Shown one piece after another: positions 17,098 through 29,082 of a stretch of DNA of 64,000 nucleotides. Made by a program: the position numbers and the translations under genes. Every line of letters starts with the position of its first letter. Within the stretch, counting starts at the first letter, position 1. Source of the DNA: Membranipora membranacea (taxonomy: Eukaryota; Bryozoa; Gymnolaemata; Cheilostomatida; Membraniporidae); assembly GCA_914767715.1 (NCBI GenBank), contig OU612066.1, positions 1,245,001-1,309,000 of the forward strand, read 5' to 3'. A model generated the notes under the pieces. It made no database searches and had not been told where the DNA came from. It worked only from the letters and a program-made list of their open reading frames with translations.

Positions 17098-20000
17098 CTA
17101 ACAGTATGATGAATGACGCATGCTGTATAGTTTGCTTATAGTACTAGTAGATACACTGGGACAGTCATCCACCTGACTGAAGAATGTCGGGTTCACCATC
17201 GTCAGCCTCTGTGGGTTCATCTTCTCACATATCAGGTCATCTACAAGTCACAAGGCTAGGATTGAATAACGGATAATAATGGATTTGCTAATTCAAGAAG
17301 AAGCCCTGTTGTGTTTGCTTGTTGTTTTATACAAAGCAGCGCCATAAGATAGCTTCAAAGGAATAGATACTGACTGTAACTGAAAAGTAACATTATCATG
17401 GTCAGTCATCACCAGTGCATATTTAGTCGGATTAATCTGATTATGGCTAGAGACAATCTTTTACGGTATACTCACTGATATGATGCTGGATAGCGAAGGG
17501 ATCTGCCAGGCTCTTCTCTACTACTGGTGTAATACCTCCCAGTGTGGGTAAACTTATCTGATCTCCTGTAGTAAAACACAAGTACATAGGGTGTTAGACT
17601 CATTGTGAGGATAGGTGCTATGAATTTGTGAATCGGTATATAACTGCAAGTGAGAAGAGTTTTGCAAACCCTATAAGAGTGATATAGGCCTACACAGAGC
17701 TAAAATACGACCCACCTCCAAATGAGTCACTACAAACCCTTTTTTTTTAAATTAGAAAAATTGTTCATTTCATCAATATTAAGAAATGTAGTCTCCACAT
17801 TATGCTTATAACTGATTGATTGATTGATTCTATTCTATCACTAACACTATACGGTGTTGCGAAAAATAGTTTGCAGTACTTTGCTAATATTCGGAGAAAA
17901 CCTTGCATATATGCTGACTAAAATAATGCATATGCTCATGGATCTCAGGAAGCTGTCTCTTCCCCAGGAGCTTCGGTATTTGGTATGACGGTAGCGACCC
18001 GAAGGACATTGTTCAAGAAAATTGTTTATAAAGTGGTCGGAATCATGGATCATCTGTCATATCAGTGTTTTGGTTCGCTTTTGTATAATATTGTCTATGC
18101 TGTCTATGTATTCTAACCCTAGTCTCAAGGCTCGTTTAACTACATCTCTAATGTCTTTCTTACTACTAGAAAAAAGGCTAGTATACAATATGGGGAGACA
18201 GCACATGAGCAGGAATAACACAAAACTTTTAAATAGCATACAGGCCAGTGGTTTAGTACTTAGGTAAATAAAAGTAGGTTTATATTCTTTGTATATTTGA
18301 TAATTATTAACCTTACCGATATTTTTGCAGTATTCTTGACATTGAGATACAGCGTCGTAACAGTACCCGGTATTATAATACTGAGCTGGCATAGTCTGCT
18401 CTAACTCTACAAGGGTAGTCTGTGTACTCGTACCAACAAGGCAAGAACATCTACAAACAATGTATCAAGTATACAATACATATATGTATAATACAATATA
18501 AATACACATATGCAATATAGTATACATATATATCAAATATACAAATATACACTTGTATATCAAATATACAAGTGAAGTCTGCCAATAGATTTTGTTCATC
18601 GGTTCTATCAAAATTATATGGACACATTAGTAAACGCACCAACATGATCTTATTCAAAAACATACAACGAATTATCACACTAACATGATATACCGTGAAG
18701 TACACTACAATATATACAAACTAAAACTAAACATACGAGGAGTAGGACAGCTACCAGTGTAAGCTATAAACAGGGTCGAACATGAAATACTCTCACATCC
18801 TCACAGCAGACAAGAAAACATGAAATGAGATATCTAGTTGTGTAAATAATTTTTTATTTTATACTAATTAAGATTTTATTAAAATGTACATACTTTCTTC
18901 CAGATTTGGTTTGCTGCTGCTGCGCGTTAGGATCCAGCTGTGATTTCAGGGCATAACAGTTATCATAATGGCCACCAAATCCTGTGTATCTGTAATAAGA
19001 TAGTGTAATGGTCTGTTATACTACCATATCCATGTGCCATGAGGAACTATCAGTATCCCAATATCTTTATATGTTATGTACAAGGTCAATGCTCAAAAAT
19101 CATTATCATGCTCTGATTTACACTCAGCTTAGGTATAATAGTTTAGCTTTACTTTAGAGCAAGGAGATAAAGACTCCTTGTTTAGAGTAAATACCTTATT
19201 TACCTTGGAGTAAATAATATCAATTTTTGATGATAATGTTGTGATTGCATATATAACATATAGCCCATAACTACATGAAGTTTGAATGACCTGAAGTGAA
19301 AGTCGATCGTGGGTTACCTTGGGAAGTTTTGGGAGCAGAAATCGCCCTGGTGACAGTAGAACTTATCATCTAACCAGTAGATGGCACTAGACATCTTAGC
19401 TGCTGGACAGTCTAGTACCTGACTGTGGGCTGAGAGAATACCTGATACGAAATCCTGTTTAGCTCTGTTACATACATAGTTACCTGTAAGATGAACAGAA
19501 CGTGGGTACTGATAGAAACAACTAAATGTGCAAGAAACAACTAATTACGCTTGTACATATGGCCATTAGGATAACTGCGCTATGCCCTGAAATCTCAGTT
19601 GCATTTATCATGATTTAGTTATTCAACTCTAGGATTGCTAATTAATAACTTTGTTAAGTTGGTATGGTACTTTCAAAAAGCGCCGATAATGTCTACCAAG
19701 GAGTTAACTCCTTGATGTGACCCAACCTAATATTGGCTGCTTGTAAACTTCTCTCTTCACTCACCCAATAGATCATAGCGCCCGTCCACTTGAATCTGTC
19801 TGCGTGGGCCGTAGTTGGCATAAAATCTGGCAACTAAAAATATCATTCAAATTGTTCAAATCATGAAAAGAGTTTGCACACAACGTCGAGAAGCGTCTGC
19901 TGGCCTGCTGTATAGATACCATCGTTGTGGCTTGAATAGAACATTTTTATTTCATCAACACGACATTAAATTTTCAACAATTATCAGAAGAGAAAGGTTT

Positions 20001-22710
20001 GATGTACTCACTATTTGATCGACAGGCACTTTTACATTCAGCGATCACACCAAGGTTATCACAGGCTGTAGCCTGGGTTCTTGGTGTGAGATCAAACAGA
20101 AGGTGGGAGTTCTTTTGTAGGTAAACCACTGGAGCGTCGGCCATCTCAGCTCCTGTCTTTTCTTTTATAATTGAGATTGGACAGGAACATCTTAGAAAGA
20201 GGAAAAAATGTCGTGGCTGCATGGTGCATATGATCTGAGATTGTAATATATGGATATATACACCGAAAAACAAAGAATCATGCAGCATGTTGCTTATTAT
20301 TTTTACGACCTTCTTACATAGAAACTAAATATAGCTAAACTATAGCGTACTGCAAACCTTCTACCTACCTGAATGTTATGGGTTTTGCTGTTGTTGGCCT
20401 TTGTCTTGTTGATGGTATTGTTGTTGGTGTGGTTGTTGGTGCTTCAGTTGTGGTTGTTGGTGCTTCAGTTGTTGTTGTTGTTGGCGCTGCAGTTGTGGTT
20501 GTTGGTGCTTCAGTTGTGGTTGTTGGTGTTGTGGTAGTTGGTGTTTCAGTTGTGGTTGTTGTTGGTGTGGTTGTGGATGTTGTTGTTGTTGTCGGAGCTG
20601 CAGTTGTGGTTGTTGGTGTTATGGTTGTGGATGTAGTTGTAGTTGTTGGTGCTTCAGTTGTGGTTGTTGGTGCTTCAGTTGTGGTTGTTGTTGGTGTGGT
20701 CGTTGGTGCTTCAGTTGTGGTTGTTGTTGGTGTGGTTGTTGGTGCTTCAGTTGTGGTAGTTGGTGTAGTGGTTGTTGGTGCTTCAGTTGTGGTTGTTGTT
20801 GGTGTAGTTGTTGGTGCTTCAGTTGTGGTTGTTGGTGCTGGTGTCGTGGTTGTTGTTGGTGTGGTTGTATGTGCTTCAGTTGTGGTTGTTGTTGGTGTGG
20901 TTGTGGTTGTTGGTGCTGTTGTTGTTGGTGCTGCTGTTGATGGTGCTGTTGTTGTTGGTGCAGGGGTTGTAGATGCAGTTGGGGGTTTGTTTGGAGGCCA
21001 CACGGGTTGAGCAGTGTCCTTATCTGTAACAGATAATAACAAACCCTGCTTACAGACCTATGATCAGATAGCAGCATAATGGATAGAGAATTATTGAGAC
21101 AGAACGATACCCAAGAAGTGGTGAATGATTGAACATAGTTTATTTTTATCATCACCAATATAATGAGAAAGCTGATTGATTCAAATATTGTTAAGTTAAA
21201 ATCCCAGCTAACTCAAACCTTTCTCCAAGCGAGCGAGCAGACAATAATAACACTACCCTTACTCAAATATTCAGCTGTAAGCCCGTAATTCAAACTTTTT
21301 TCCTAAACAACTACATACTACTACAACAAATAGGCAAATTCGCTCCACATAGCATATTTCAGCTGGCAAAATCACTACAGTCACAGCTTATATATATTAT
21401 AGTTTCATTAAGTCTGTTGAAAAACGGAAAAGATCATGGCGGAGCTATACGAGTATTGAGATAATAATGATGCTGGATATAAACCCTTCAAAAGCATATC
21501 AGTTTATTCAGATACCTGCTAATTCAAACAAAAATCTTTATTCCGCATGTTGATAAAGATATTATATGGGGGTTTATGTATTAAGATTTAAACTCAATGA
21601 TCACATTAAATTCAGTGCCTTGGATAGGAAAATTTTTCGTAACTGTTAATTACAATCCGCAATATCATCAAGATCATCTCAATATTATGACATAAGTATT
21701 AAAAATGGCATTGCTTGTTGCAGACTTACGGACACTAAATGAGAAAGCCGCGTAGCTCTTCACACCCTGAGCTTTAGTTTTCTGAATCAGTCTCCACTCT
21801 TTCTCTCCATACTGATCAAAGTCAGCCACATCAGATATCAGACCATTCTTAGTACCACAGAAGTGAGGAAGAGACTCAAAAGTGGGATACTGGTCAAACT
21901 CCTCCGGGCCAAGTATGGACAGTACCTGAAGGTCTGACTGTTCACACGATGGATAGTCTATCTCCTACACAAAAAAGTAATCAAGTCAACAATTAAACTA
22001 TCATCTATCGGGGTGGATTTATATAACAGGTGTCTACATGTGTCAGATTGTGAGGAAAACGATATCTAGTTGTAGCTCTACAGTCTAGGATTGTCTTCTA
22101 TTTTTGGCATATTGACCTGTTTTCAACACCTTGTTGGCAAGAAGTTTTAAATATCTTACCAGGAACCTCATAGAGAGCAGACTGCCCTCCACTTCAGTCT
22201 TGATTGTAACACCACAGTATATGTCCTGCTTTCCGTCGTCCCTAACTATGAGGTAGCCATTATCTCCGTCCGATAACAGCTGTGTCTCATTACACCGACT
22301 CAACACGTCCACTGTAACATATCCATCACCATAAATATCATCGGCGACATTATCACCACATTCCTACGGTTAAACCTCATGTCACTGGTGTAGTGACCTG
22401 TTAACTAAGATGTGTTTTCTTAACTGGGCCCGAAGAGAATTCACCGCAGTTTGCATCAAGTATATTGGTGGAACCCTTTCTAAAAGGCTGTAAGTTGTGG
22501 CAACTCCATTATGTTGTGTAGTGTGCCACTTACAATCCAGAAACCCTTCGCACAGCTTGTAGTAAAAATCTCACTCAGTTTTTAATTCAAAATAACTAAA
22601 CCGTATACCGCATAGATTATTAATTTGTTGGTTTACCTACCATTGATGGGGTTTCCTGCTGCAGAGATGAATAGACAGACAGCAGTCACAAGAGCCAGAA
22701 TATTCCTCAT
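17098..22710 (-). CDS. Secreted CUB-mucin-CSC protein 2, eleven exons, 662 aa
   Basis: Largest and most complete of the three paralogues. Exons: 22641-22710, 22160-22311, 21730-21964, 20369-21023, 20012-20190, 19765-19833, 19318-19483, 18894-18989, 18317-18450, 17476-17565, 17098-17240; phases are consistent and the total is an exact multiple of three. Order: signal peptide (MRNILALVTAVCLFISAAG), CUB domain (about 25-152, four Cys, PHFCG), Thr/Pro mucin region (about 153-370, TTEAPTTT-type repeats, likely heavily O-glycosylated), CSC module 1 (about 371-508), a short linker with QQQQ, CSC module 2 (about 541-662). Each CSC module is three exons: CSC..C..C..C; a small exon with LGG or LLG; and an exon starting NYVC or NDLIC and running to SQVLDCP or SQVDDCP. 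No membrane anchor is visible. The function is unknown; an extracellular matrix, mucus or cell-surface ligand role is inference. Confidence 0.87.
20400..20990 (-). repeat. Thr/Pro-coding minisatellite in CUB-mucin gene 2
   Basis: Degenerate tandem repeat inside the mucin exon; on the plus strand the unit reads around GGTGCTTCAGTTGTGGTTGT. In the coding frame it gives TTEAPTTTPTTT-like repeats. The homologous regions of paralogues 1 and 3 are much shorter or differently composed, so the array has expanded and contracted. Confidence 0.9.
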
Positions 22711-24064
22711 CTTCGCGGCGATATAACTGGACCACTTAGATATTGCCTGGTTGTTAGAAGTGAAAGGCTCATCCTATCTTTAGTGTACAAAGGTTTAGTC
22801 GCTGTTTATCTCTGTCTAAGACGTCACAAATCACATATCTGTTACTTAACTAACCCAGGATAAAGCCTGATATCCCATTTCTCAGGAATCCTTATCAGCT
22901 TGTGAAACATTGATAACCTTATTGTGACAGCCAGTAATGCTAGATTTATGTCCATTATTTGAGTTTGATAAGAAAATATTTATAGCAACAAATCATTCCA
23001 AACGTGCGATCCAGTGCATGCGTTCCATTAAAAAATCTTACTTGTTTAATTCAATACACTATTTTATAAAATATTATTTGAATTATTCTCTGGCTGGGAT
23101 AAGGGCGTTTCAATCAAAGTTTGCCAAGTCGCTGTAAGATTATCCTAATGAGGGAATCATACATAACAAGTATCTGGTTCCCAGATCAACAGCATTTCAG
23201 TGAGTGATGATGAATTACCATATTGCAATAAAAAACAATCCTGTATTTAATTCAACAATTTAATTTAATTTGTATATATATATATGAATGTTTTTTGAAA
23301 AGGATAGGAGGGCTCATTTCATACCATCTTTCATCTTGACATTGAATTATTTCATTGCAGTTACCAAAGTTTTTTATATTTAAACATACTGTACTTTAAT
23401 CTTTATTGTAAAAGAAAACATATATCCAGATACATTTTTGTGAAGAATATAGGTCAGTATTTTGGTTAACCAAATATGAAGCTCAATTGTGGCTAACAGA
23501 TACCAAGGAGTTTTAATGATGGGTATCATCTGCTCCCCTTACAATCTGTATGAAATTTTGTAGCAGTATGGTCTCTTCTGCATGTGGTGAGAGAAAGTAA
23601 CTGAAAAAGAATTCACCTCATTAAACCACCTAAAGAGTCAGGAATTTGTGTTCAGTAGGAATTGGCTTCAAATTTCTGCATCATCCAAATGATGAGGTTT
23701 ATTTGTGGAGTCACACAATTCCTGTTTGTCTGAATCATATCACTCAAAGTTCAACACATTGCACTCACATAGAAAGAGTAGAGTCAAAAAGATAACACAG
23801 GGCATAAAACCAGGTCACTGTGTATTATAGATAAAAGTCCAAACAGCAAAGCGCTTCTAAATGATATTGCACCTGAGGTATATGTACTTCTTTCAACAAC
23901 GCTCAAGATTTTGTTCTCAACATATTTTTTTATAAAACGAGACCAAGCAAAATGTCGTATCTTTATATATTTATCATAGTGTACAAAAAAAACGTGATGT
24001 TATCTATGACTGGATTTTAGTGGACAGATCAAAATATAATGAACCGCAAACAGATAAGTTTTTG
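22711..24064. other. Intergenic region between CUB-mucin genes 2 and 3
   Basis: About 1.35 kb of AT-rich DNA with no recognised exon. It should contain the promoter of gene 2. A small (TA)n run lies at about 23274-23284. Confidence 0.4.
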
Positions 24065-27000
24065 TTAACAGTTTCTTGAGAAGCGAAGGTTGTATAGCTG
24101 AGTGATACTTTTCATGTTCTCGTTACCGTCGGAGGTGGAGGAGTCCACACATTCCTCCACCTGACTGTACAGAATCGGTCTGATTCTCCTGGTATAGGGC
24201 TTGTGGAAAACCTTGCACATCAAGTTATCTACAAACATATATTATTTTCCGCCGTCATCTCTAAGCATCATTATATTGACACAACTTTAGATCCTATAAT
24301 GATATATTTACTTGATTCTAGTTTTTGCCAATTGATTTATTGGTTAAAGAGAAGCCCTTTAAAATCAGGGTTTTCTATCACATACCACATCTTGAAGAAT
24401 GGGCAGAGAAAATAATATCTGTTCCCCAGAATAGCAAGATGGCAAATACTGCGTGCCAATTTTCTCTCAATTAGTTTCACGCAGATTAAAGCCAACTGGG
24501 GTGTCCTAGCATTTAATATGAGTCACAGGACTCTAATGGGAATGGAAAACCAAAAATATGTTGCAGTTCTCTCATCTTGGCTTACGTATAGTTGTGATGG
24601 TTTTTGTTGGCACACCATCCCTTACCAACATCTCTGACACTGAAGCTAAAGAGCCCAGATGATCCAAGTTTTCTCTCTGAGCTGAAACAACGCCGTCAAA
24701 TATATTATTTATTGGATTGCTATAGTTGGTTACCCTAAGCTAAGATATGTTGTGTATGAGCTCACCAATAGCTATGGGGAGGGTATGTTTAGTAAACCAT
24801 ACTCAAAGAGAACAACAAGTGATTAAATGCCAAAAGGCTTAAACAGATTAATGATTGATACTGAATAACTAAATATGGATGTCAGTAAGTTGAAGATGCA
24901 AGATATCTGATTATAGTGGCAGAAAAACAGTTTTGGATATTTTTGTAGTCAAATTTGTCTATTGTTCAGGTCTATGGCATGAAAGTGGCATGAGGAAATC
25001 CCTGGGTATAAGAAACGGATAATACTATCAAGAGTCCATTACCTCCGAAAATTTAGATAAAAATGGTTGCCTTTCATCATCAAACACCCCAAGCATTGAA
25101 TGAATATTTGATAAATCTGTGCCTAGGCAGTTGCATCTCCCTATGCTGACATTGGTGAAATTTGTCAGACCATAATCAATCTGCCTGCGCCGAGATGAGG
25201 TGCAGTTCTCAGATTAGATAATACCATAAACAGATAATACTCAGTAAGATACTGACCCTCTGTTAGACAGTGAAGCTGACAGGCTGATATCTGTACAGCA
25301 CATGACTTCTGTATGTATACAGGAGGCAGTGTCAACTCCAACTCTATAGTCTCACTCCGAGATAAACCAACATGGCAGCTACATCTATAATACACAATGA
25401 TGAAATTGCAGTTCATGTTGGATTATATTTTATTTAATGTTAACATTGAAGTGGAAGGCTTGGTAGATATATCCATGAGATTGAGGAGCTGTGACTCCCA
25501 GACTGAGCAATGCAACAGAAGTGGAAAGAAACACTTGGATATTTATTTCTCTCTGTGCAAATCCCTTCTATTCATTTTCCTGCTTGTTGACATTGAGATG
25601 GCTTAGTTTTAAATAAAGAAGTGTGTAGTTTTAGATTTTTGGGTTTTCTAAAAAATGAAATACCTTAGGTTTTATACTATCAAAGCTGCCTCATGTGTAG
25701 AGATATGTGTATAGACAGATAGCCAGTATGATCAGTAGCCTCCCCCGTCCCTTCATATAGAAGATCAGGTCACTAAAACTAAAGTCATACCTGTTGAGTT
25801 TTGGCTTTGTGTTCAGAGTGGATGACGAGGTATTTCCACTGTCTGTTACTTGTGTGATGGTTGCATTGTCCGATGAAACTCCTCTTTGGGGTGTAGTAGA
25901 TTGTTTGACCTTCGGTGTAGTGGTGGTGATCACTGATATTTTGGTAGTTGAGCTTGCATCGTCAGTGGATGGTGTGATAATTTTGCGCGCAGTAGTTATG
26001 GTTGTTGGTGTTGTAGTTGTTGCCGTGGTTGTCGGTGTTGTAGTTGTGGGTGTTGCAGTTGTTGGTGTTTTGGTTGTTGGTGTTGTGGTTAATTGTGTTG
26101 TGGTTGTTGGTGTTGTGATTGTTGGTGTTGTGGTTGTTGGTGCCTCGGCTTGCTTCTTTGTTTTAGTTTCTGGCTCATTAGTTAGAGATGGTGTCACTGT
26201 TTTTGTTTTCTTTGTAGAAGTCGCAACCCGATATAAAGTAGCTGATGTTCTAGTGAGTTTTGTTATACTTGAACTTGCTAGCTTAGTAGATATTGTTGAG
26301 ATTGTGGTTGAATGTGGTTTAGTCTCTGATGTTTTATTAAATGGCCATCTTGGTTCATCCTCATAATAATCTGGAATGTTTGAATATTGGATAATAAAGT
26401 GATAAAAGAAGGATCACAAAGAGAAGGAGTGCAAGGAAGGCAACTACCATTGCAACAGACGAGTCGACTGTGGAGGCTACGGATTAGATTAGTGTCTGAA
26501 CCCTGCTCTTGTATTTATACCAGCTGCATCTTTGGTTTTCAAATTAGTTCAATCTAGTTTTGTAAATCATAAGAATTTGTATATCATTCATAGTCAACGC
26601 AGTCCCTAAAATTTTAGACCAAATATTCCAGTGTTTAATTTTAAAAGTTGTTACCCCGCTCACAAGAAGAAAATAACTCAAAATATTATAAATTTGTGTA
26701 AAATCCCAAATGATTATTATTCAAGGATTCATTATATGACAATTTCCTTTTGCCAATGAGGATATTTGATACTCTGAAACGATTTCTCATTCTAGTATTG
26801 TTTACTCACGAGCACTAAAGGCGAATGTGGCCGAGCTCAGTACGTTCTGAGGCGACATATTAGTCATAACTAGTCTCCATTCCTGATCATAGTACTGCTC
26901 AAAGTCTACTATATCAGATATCGGATCAGCTCGACCACAGAAATGAGGCTGAGACTGGAATACTGGGTAATGTTCATACTCCTCTGTGCCTTGTATAGAT

Positions 27001-27612
27001 ACTAACTCTACTTCACTCTGACTACAAGATGGGTACTGTATGTTCTACAATACATAAGACGATACATACATGAATACGACAATACATACGATACATACAA
27101 TAAAATTAAAAAACAAAAACAATCAATAATACAAAAAACATGTTCTGTTAATGAGATAAAATTACAAAATGTAAACAGGATTACTAATTGTAATAAATTT
27201 ATCAGTGCAACACTGACCATGAATCTCATAGAGATGACGACTTGATCACTAGATTTGAGAGTTGTCTCACAGTACAGTATCTCGTTCCCTTGATCGTGTA
27301 CTATTAGATATCCCAGATCGCCAGCTGATAAGTGTACGGTCTCATTACACCGAGTCTCAGCTTCGACTAGAGAAACAGAATATTAACATTTCAGCCAAAC
27401 GACATGACACATATTAGCTCCTGATAGTAAACCTTGACTGACAAGAGTTAAAAAATAGATTTGCTTATTGTTTTCAATGATCACAAAAATAATCCAAACC
27501 TAGACAGCATTTCACAATGATGATATAACATACCTTTCATAAGATTTCCTGCTGCAAGGTTGAAACATAAAATCAGGTTGAGTAAGCCAGACCATATTAT
27601 CTGCGTATACAT
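24065..27612 (-). CDS. Secreted CUB-mucin-CSC protein 3, seven exons, 476 aa
   Basis: Exons: 27534-27612, 27218-27366, 26810-27044, 25791-26370, 25257-25384, 24586-24681, 24065-24228; phases agree. Signal peptide (MYTQIIWSGLLNLILCFNLA), CUB domain (about 28-154, CNETVHL to PHFCG), Thr/Pro-rich mucin (about 155-347, PTTTTPTT), then a single CSC module: RCSCHVGLSRSETIELEL, the small exon with DHLGS, and the final exon HNLMCK...SQVEEC. The C-terminus (LYNLRFSRNC) resembles that of paralogue 2 (LYSMRHSSYC). Relative to paralogue 2 it lacks exactly the exons of one CSC module plus the linker; since the flanking phases are both 2, the reading frame survives. The 128-nt CSC exon has the same length as in paralogue 1. 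Confidence 0.86.
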
Positions 27613-29082
27613 AGCTGTGTCTCTAACTCCACTTGACGAGTGAGTGAGTGTGTGACATAAGACAAGTCTATCCTCACCTCACAGCTCTTATCTGTGCTCT
27701 TCCAGTCTTGTGCACATAGTCAGACAGATAATCTTGGTGGTCTGACGTATCATGGTGCTATGTCTGTTTGTGGTTTCGTAACCGTCATGGAATGGAGATA
27801 TTGATAAGAAAGTGAAACTCATATCCGGTCAAGATGGAAATGACACCTTATCACACCTTGAGTTATTCTAAATATATTTATACATTTTATTTTAAATAAC
27901 GAAAGCCTCAACCGTTGGATGCATTAAACAGTCATGTTTTAGGTTTCTTTGTTTTACCAAGCAATTTTAGCCCAATTTTGGTAGTCTTGAAGGGTCAAAA
28001 TATATGAGTTTCCCAGTCTCAGTATGTGTGTAGGTCGATTATTAGGCTGACAGGCCCATTGAGTCTGACCTGCTGCTCTGCATAATCTGAGAAGAGACAA
28101 ATGGCACTGTGTGATAACCACAGTCACTGTCTAACACACTACGCAGATTTTCATCACTCAATGTTTTCTGGCCATGTTCCTAAAAGTACGTAAAGAAGAG
28201 CATAGGTGCGGCAGAGATCAAACAACCCACCTGCACTTTGAGGCTGATTTATTTTAGCACTTGATTGGACCGACATCTACATTGTTTTGTGCAATGCATG
28301 CATGCATGCATGCATCGTTTGCTTTAACATGAGGGCTTGCTGTTTTTGAGGATAGTGAAAATGACAGCAGGAAGGTGTTATGAGGACTCAAACTTGTCAA
28401 AAAATGATGTATACCATCAACACACTGTTGGTCATTATAGAAATGAAATAGTGATATACAAGAAGTAATAGTACTAATGATTAGCTGTGTATAAATGGCA
28501 GGATAATCTAACTCTGGCCTAATGATGCATGGTGATAGCAAAGACCAGATGACTTATATTAATGTATCTTGTATGGGTGGATTATCTCTATTTAGGCCTG
28601 ATTAAAAATTACTTATAAAATAACCTGATGGTGTTGTTTGGTAAGGGGGTGTGCTCTTTTACAAGACCTCACCGCCTGGCACAATTAAGGAGCACATGTC
28701 TAACAGATTAATGTAATCGGAGGCCGTAATGGATTGAAGATGAGAGGCTCTATGGTGACATCTCTCATTTCCAGATTCATGCTCTGGTGAGCTGCAGATG
28801 CCAGAGACCCGTCTACTCATTATATTCGGATCTGACATTTATTTGTTCTCCTTTCACCTGTGTGCAAGTCCTGTTTGCCTTCAAGCTTGACTCATGGAAA
28901 CAAAGTGTCAAAATCAGAACAAAATCACCTATTTTCGTGTAGCTTCAGTAAATTAGCGAAATATAAGCAGATCGTCATTCAACTGTCAATTATTGGAAAC
29001 AATAATGATTAATGTTCACGGTTGAATGTATATCTCGTTGGCTTTTTATAGAATTATGATGGTTGGCTAATTTTGTCATTAC
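27613..29082. other. Divergent region between CUB-mucin gene 3 and RTK1
   Basis: Holds the promoter of CUB-mucin gene 3 and probably the promoter and first exon of RTK1. A (GCAT)n run lies at about 28295-28316. I looked for a signal-peptide exon for RTK1. An ATG at about 28740 opens a short frame that reaches a GT donor, but it is not hydrophobic enough to call. Confidence 0.4.

Noticed and set aside
20378-21010. 210-codon open frame on the plus strand, rich in Val and Gly
   Set aside because: It is the antisense of the Thr/Pro mucin repeat; ACA/ACC and CCA codons read as TGT/GGT and TGG in reverse, so the frame stays open by composition. The minus-strand model has signal peptide, CUB domain and splice phases.
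20619-21158. His/Gln-rich minus-strand frame
   Set aside because: Out-of-frame reading of the same mucin repeat.
25794-26366. 190-codon plus-strand frame
   Set aside because: Antisense of the mucin exon of CUB-mucin gene 3.
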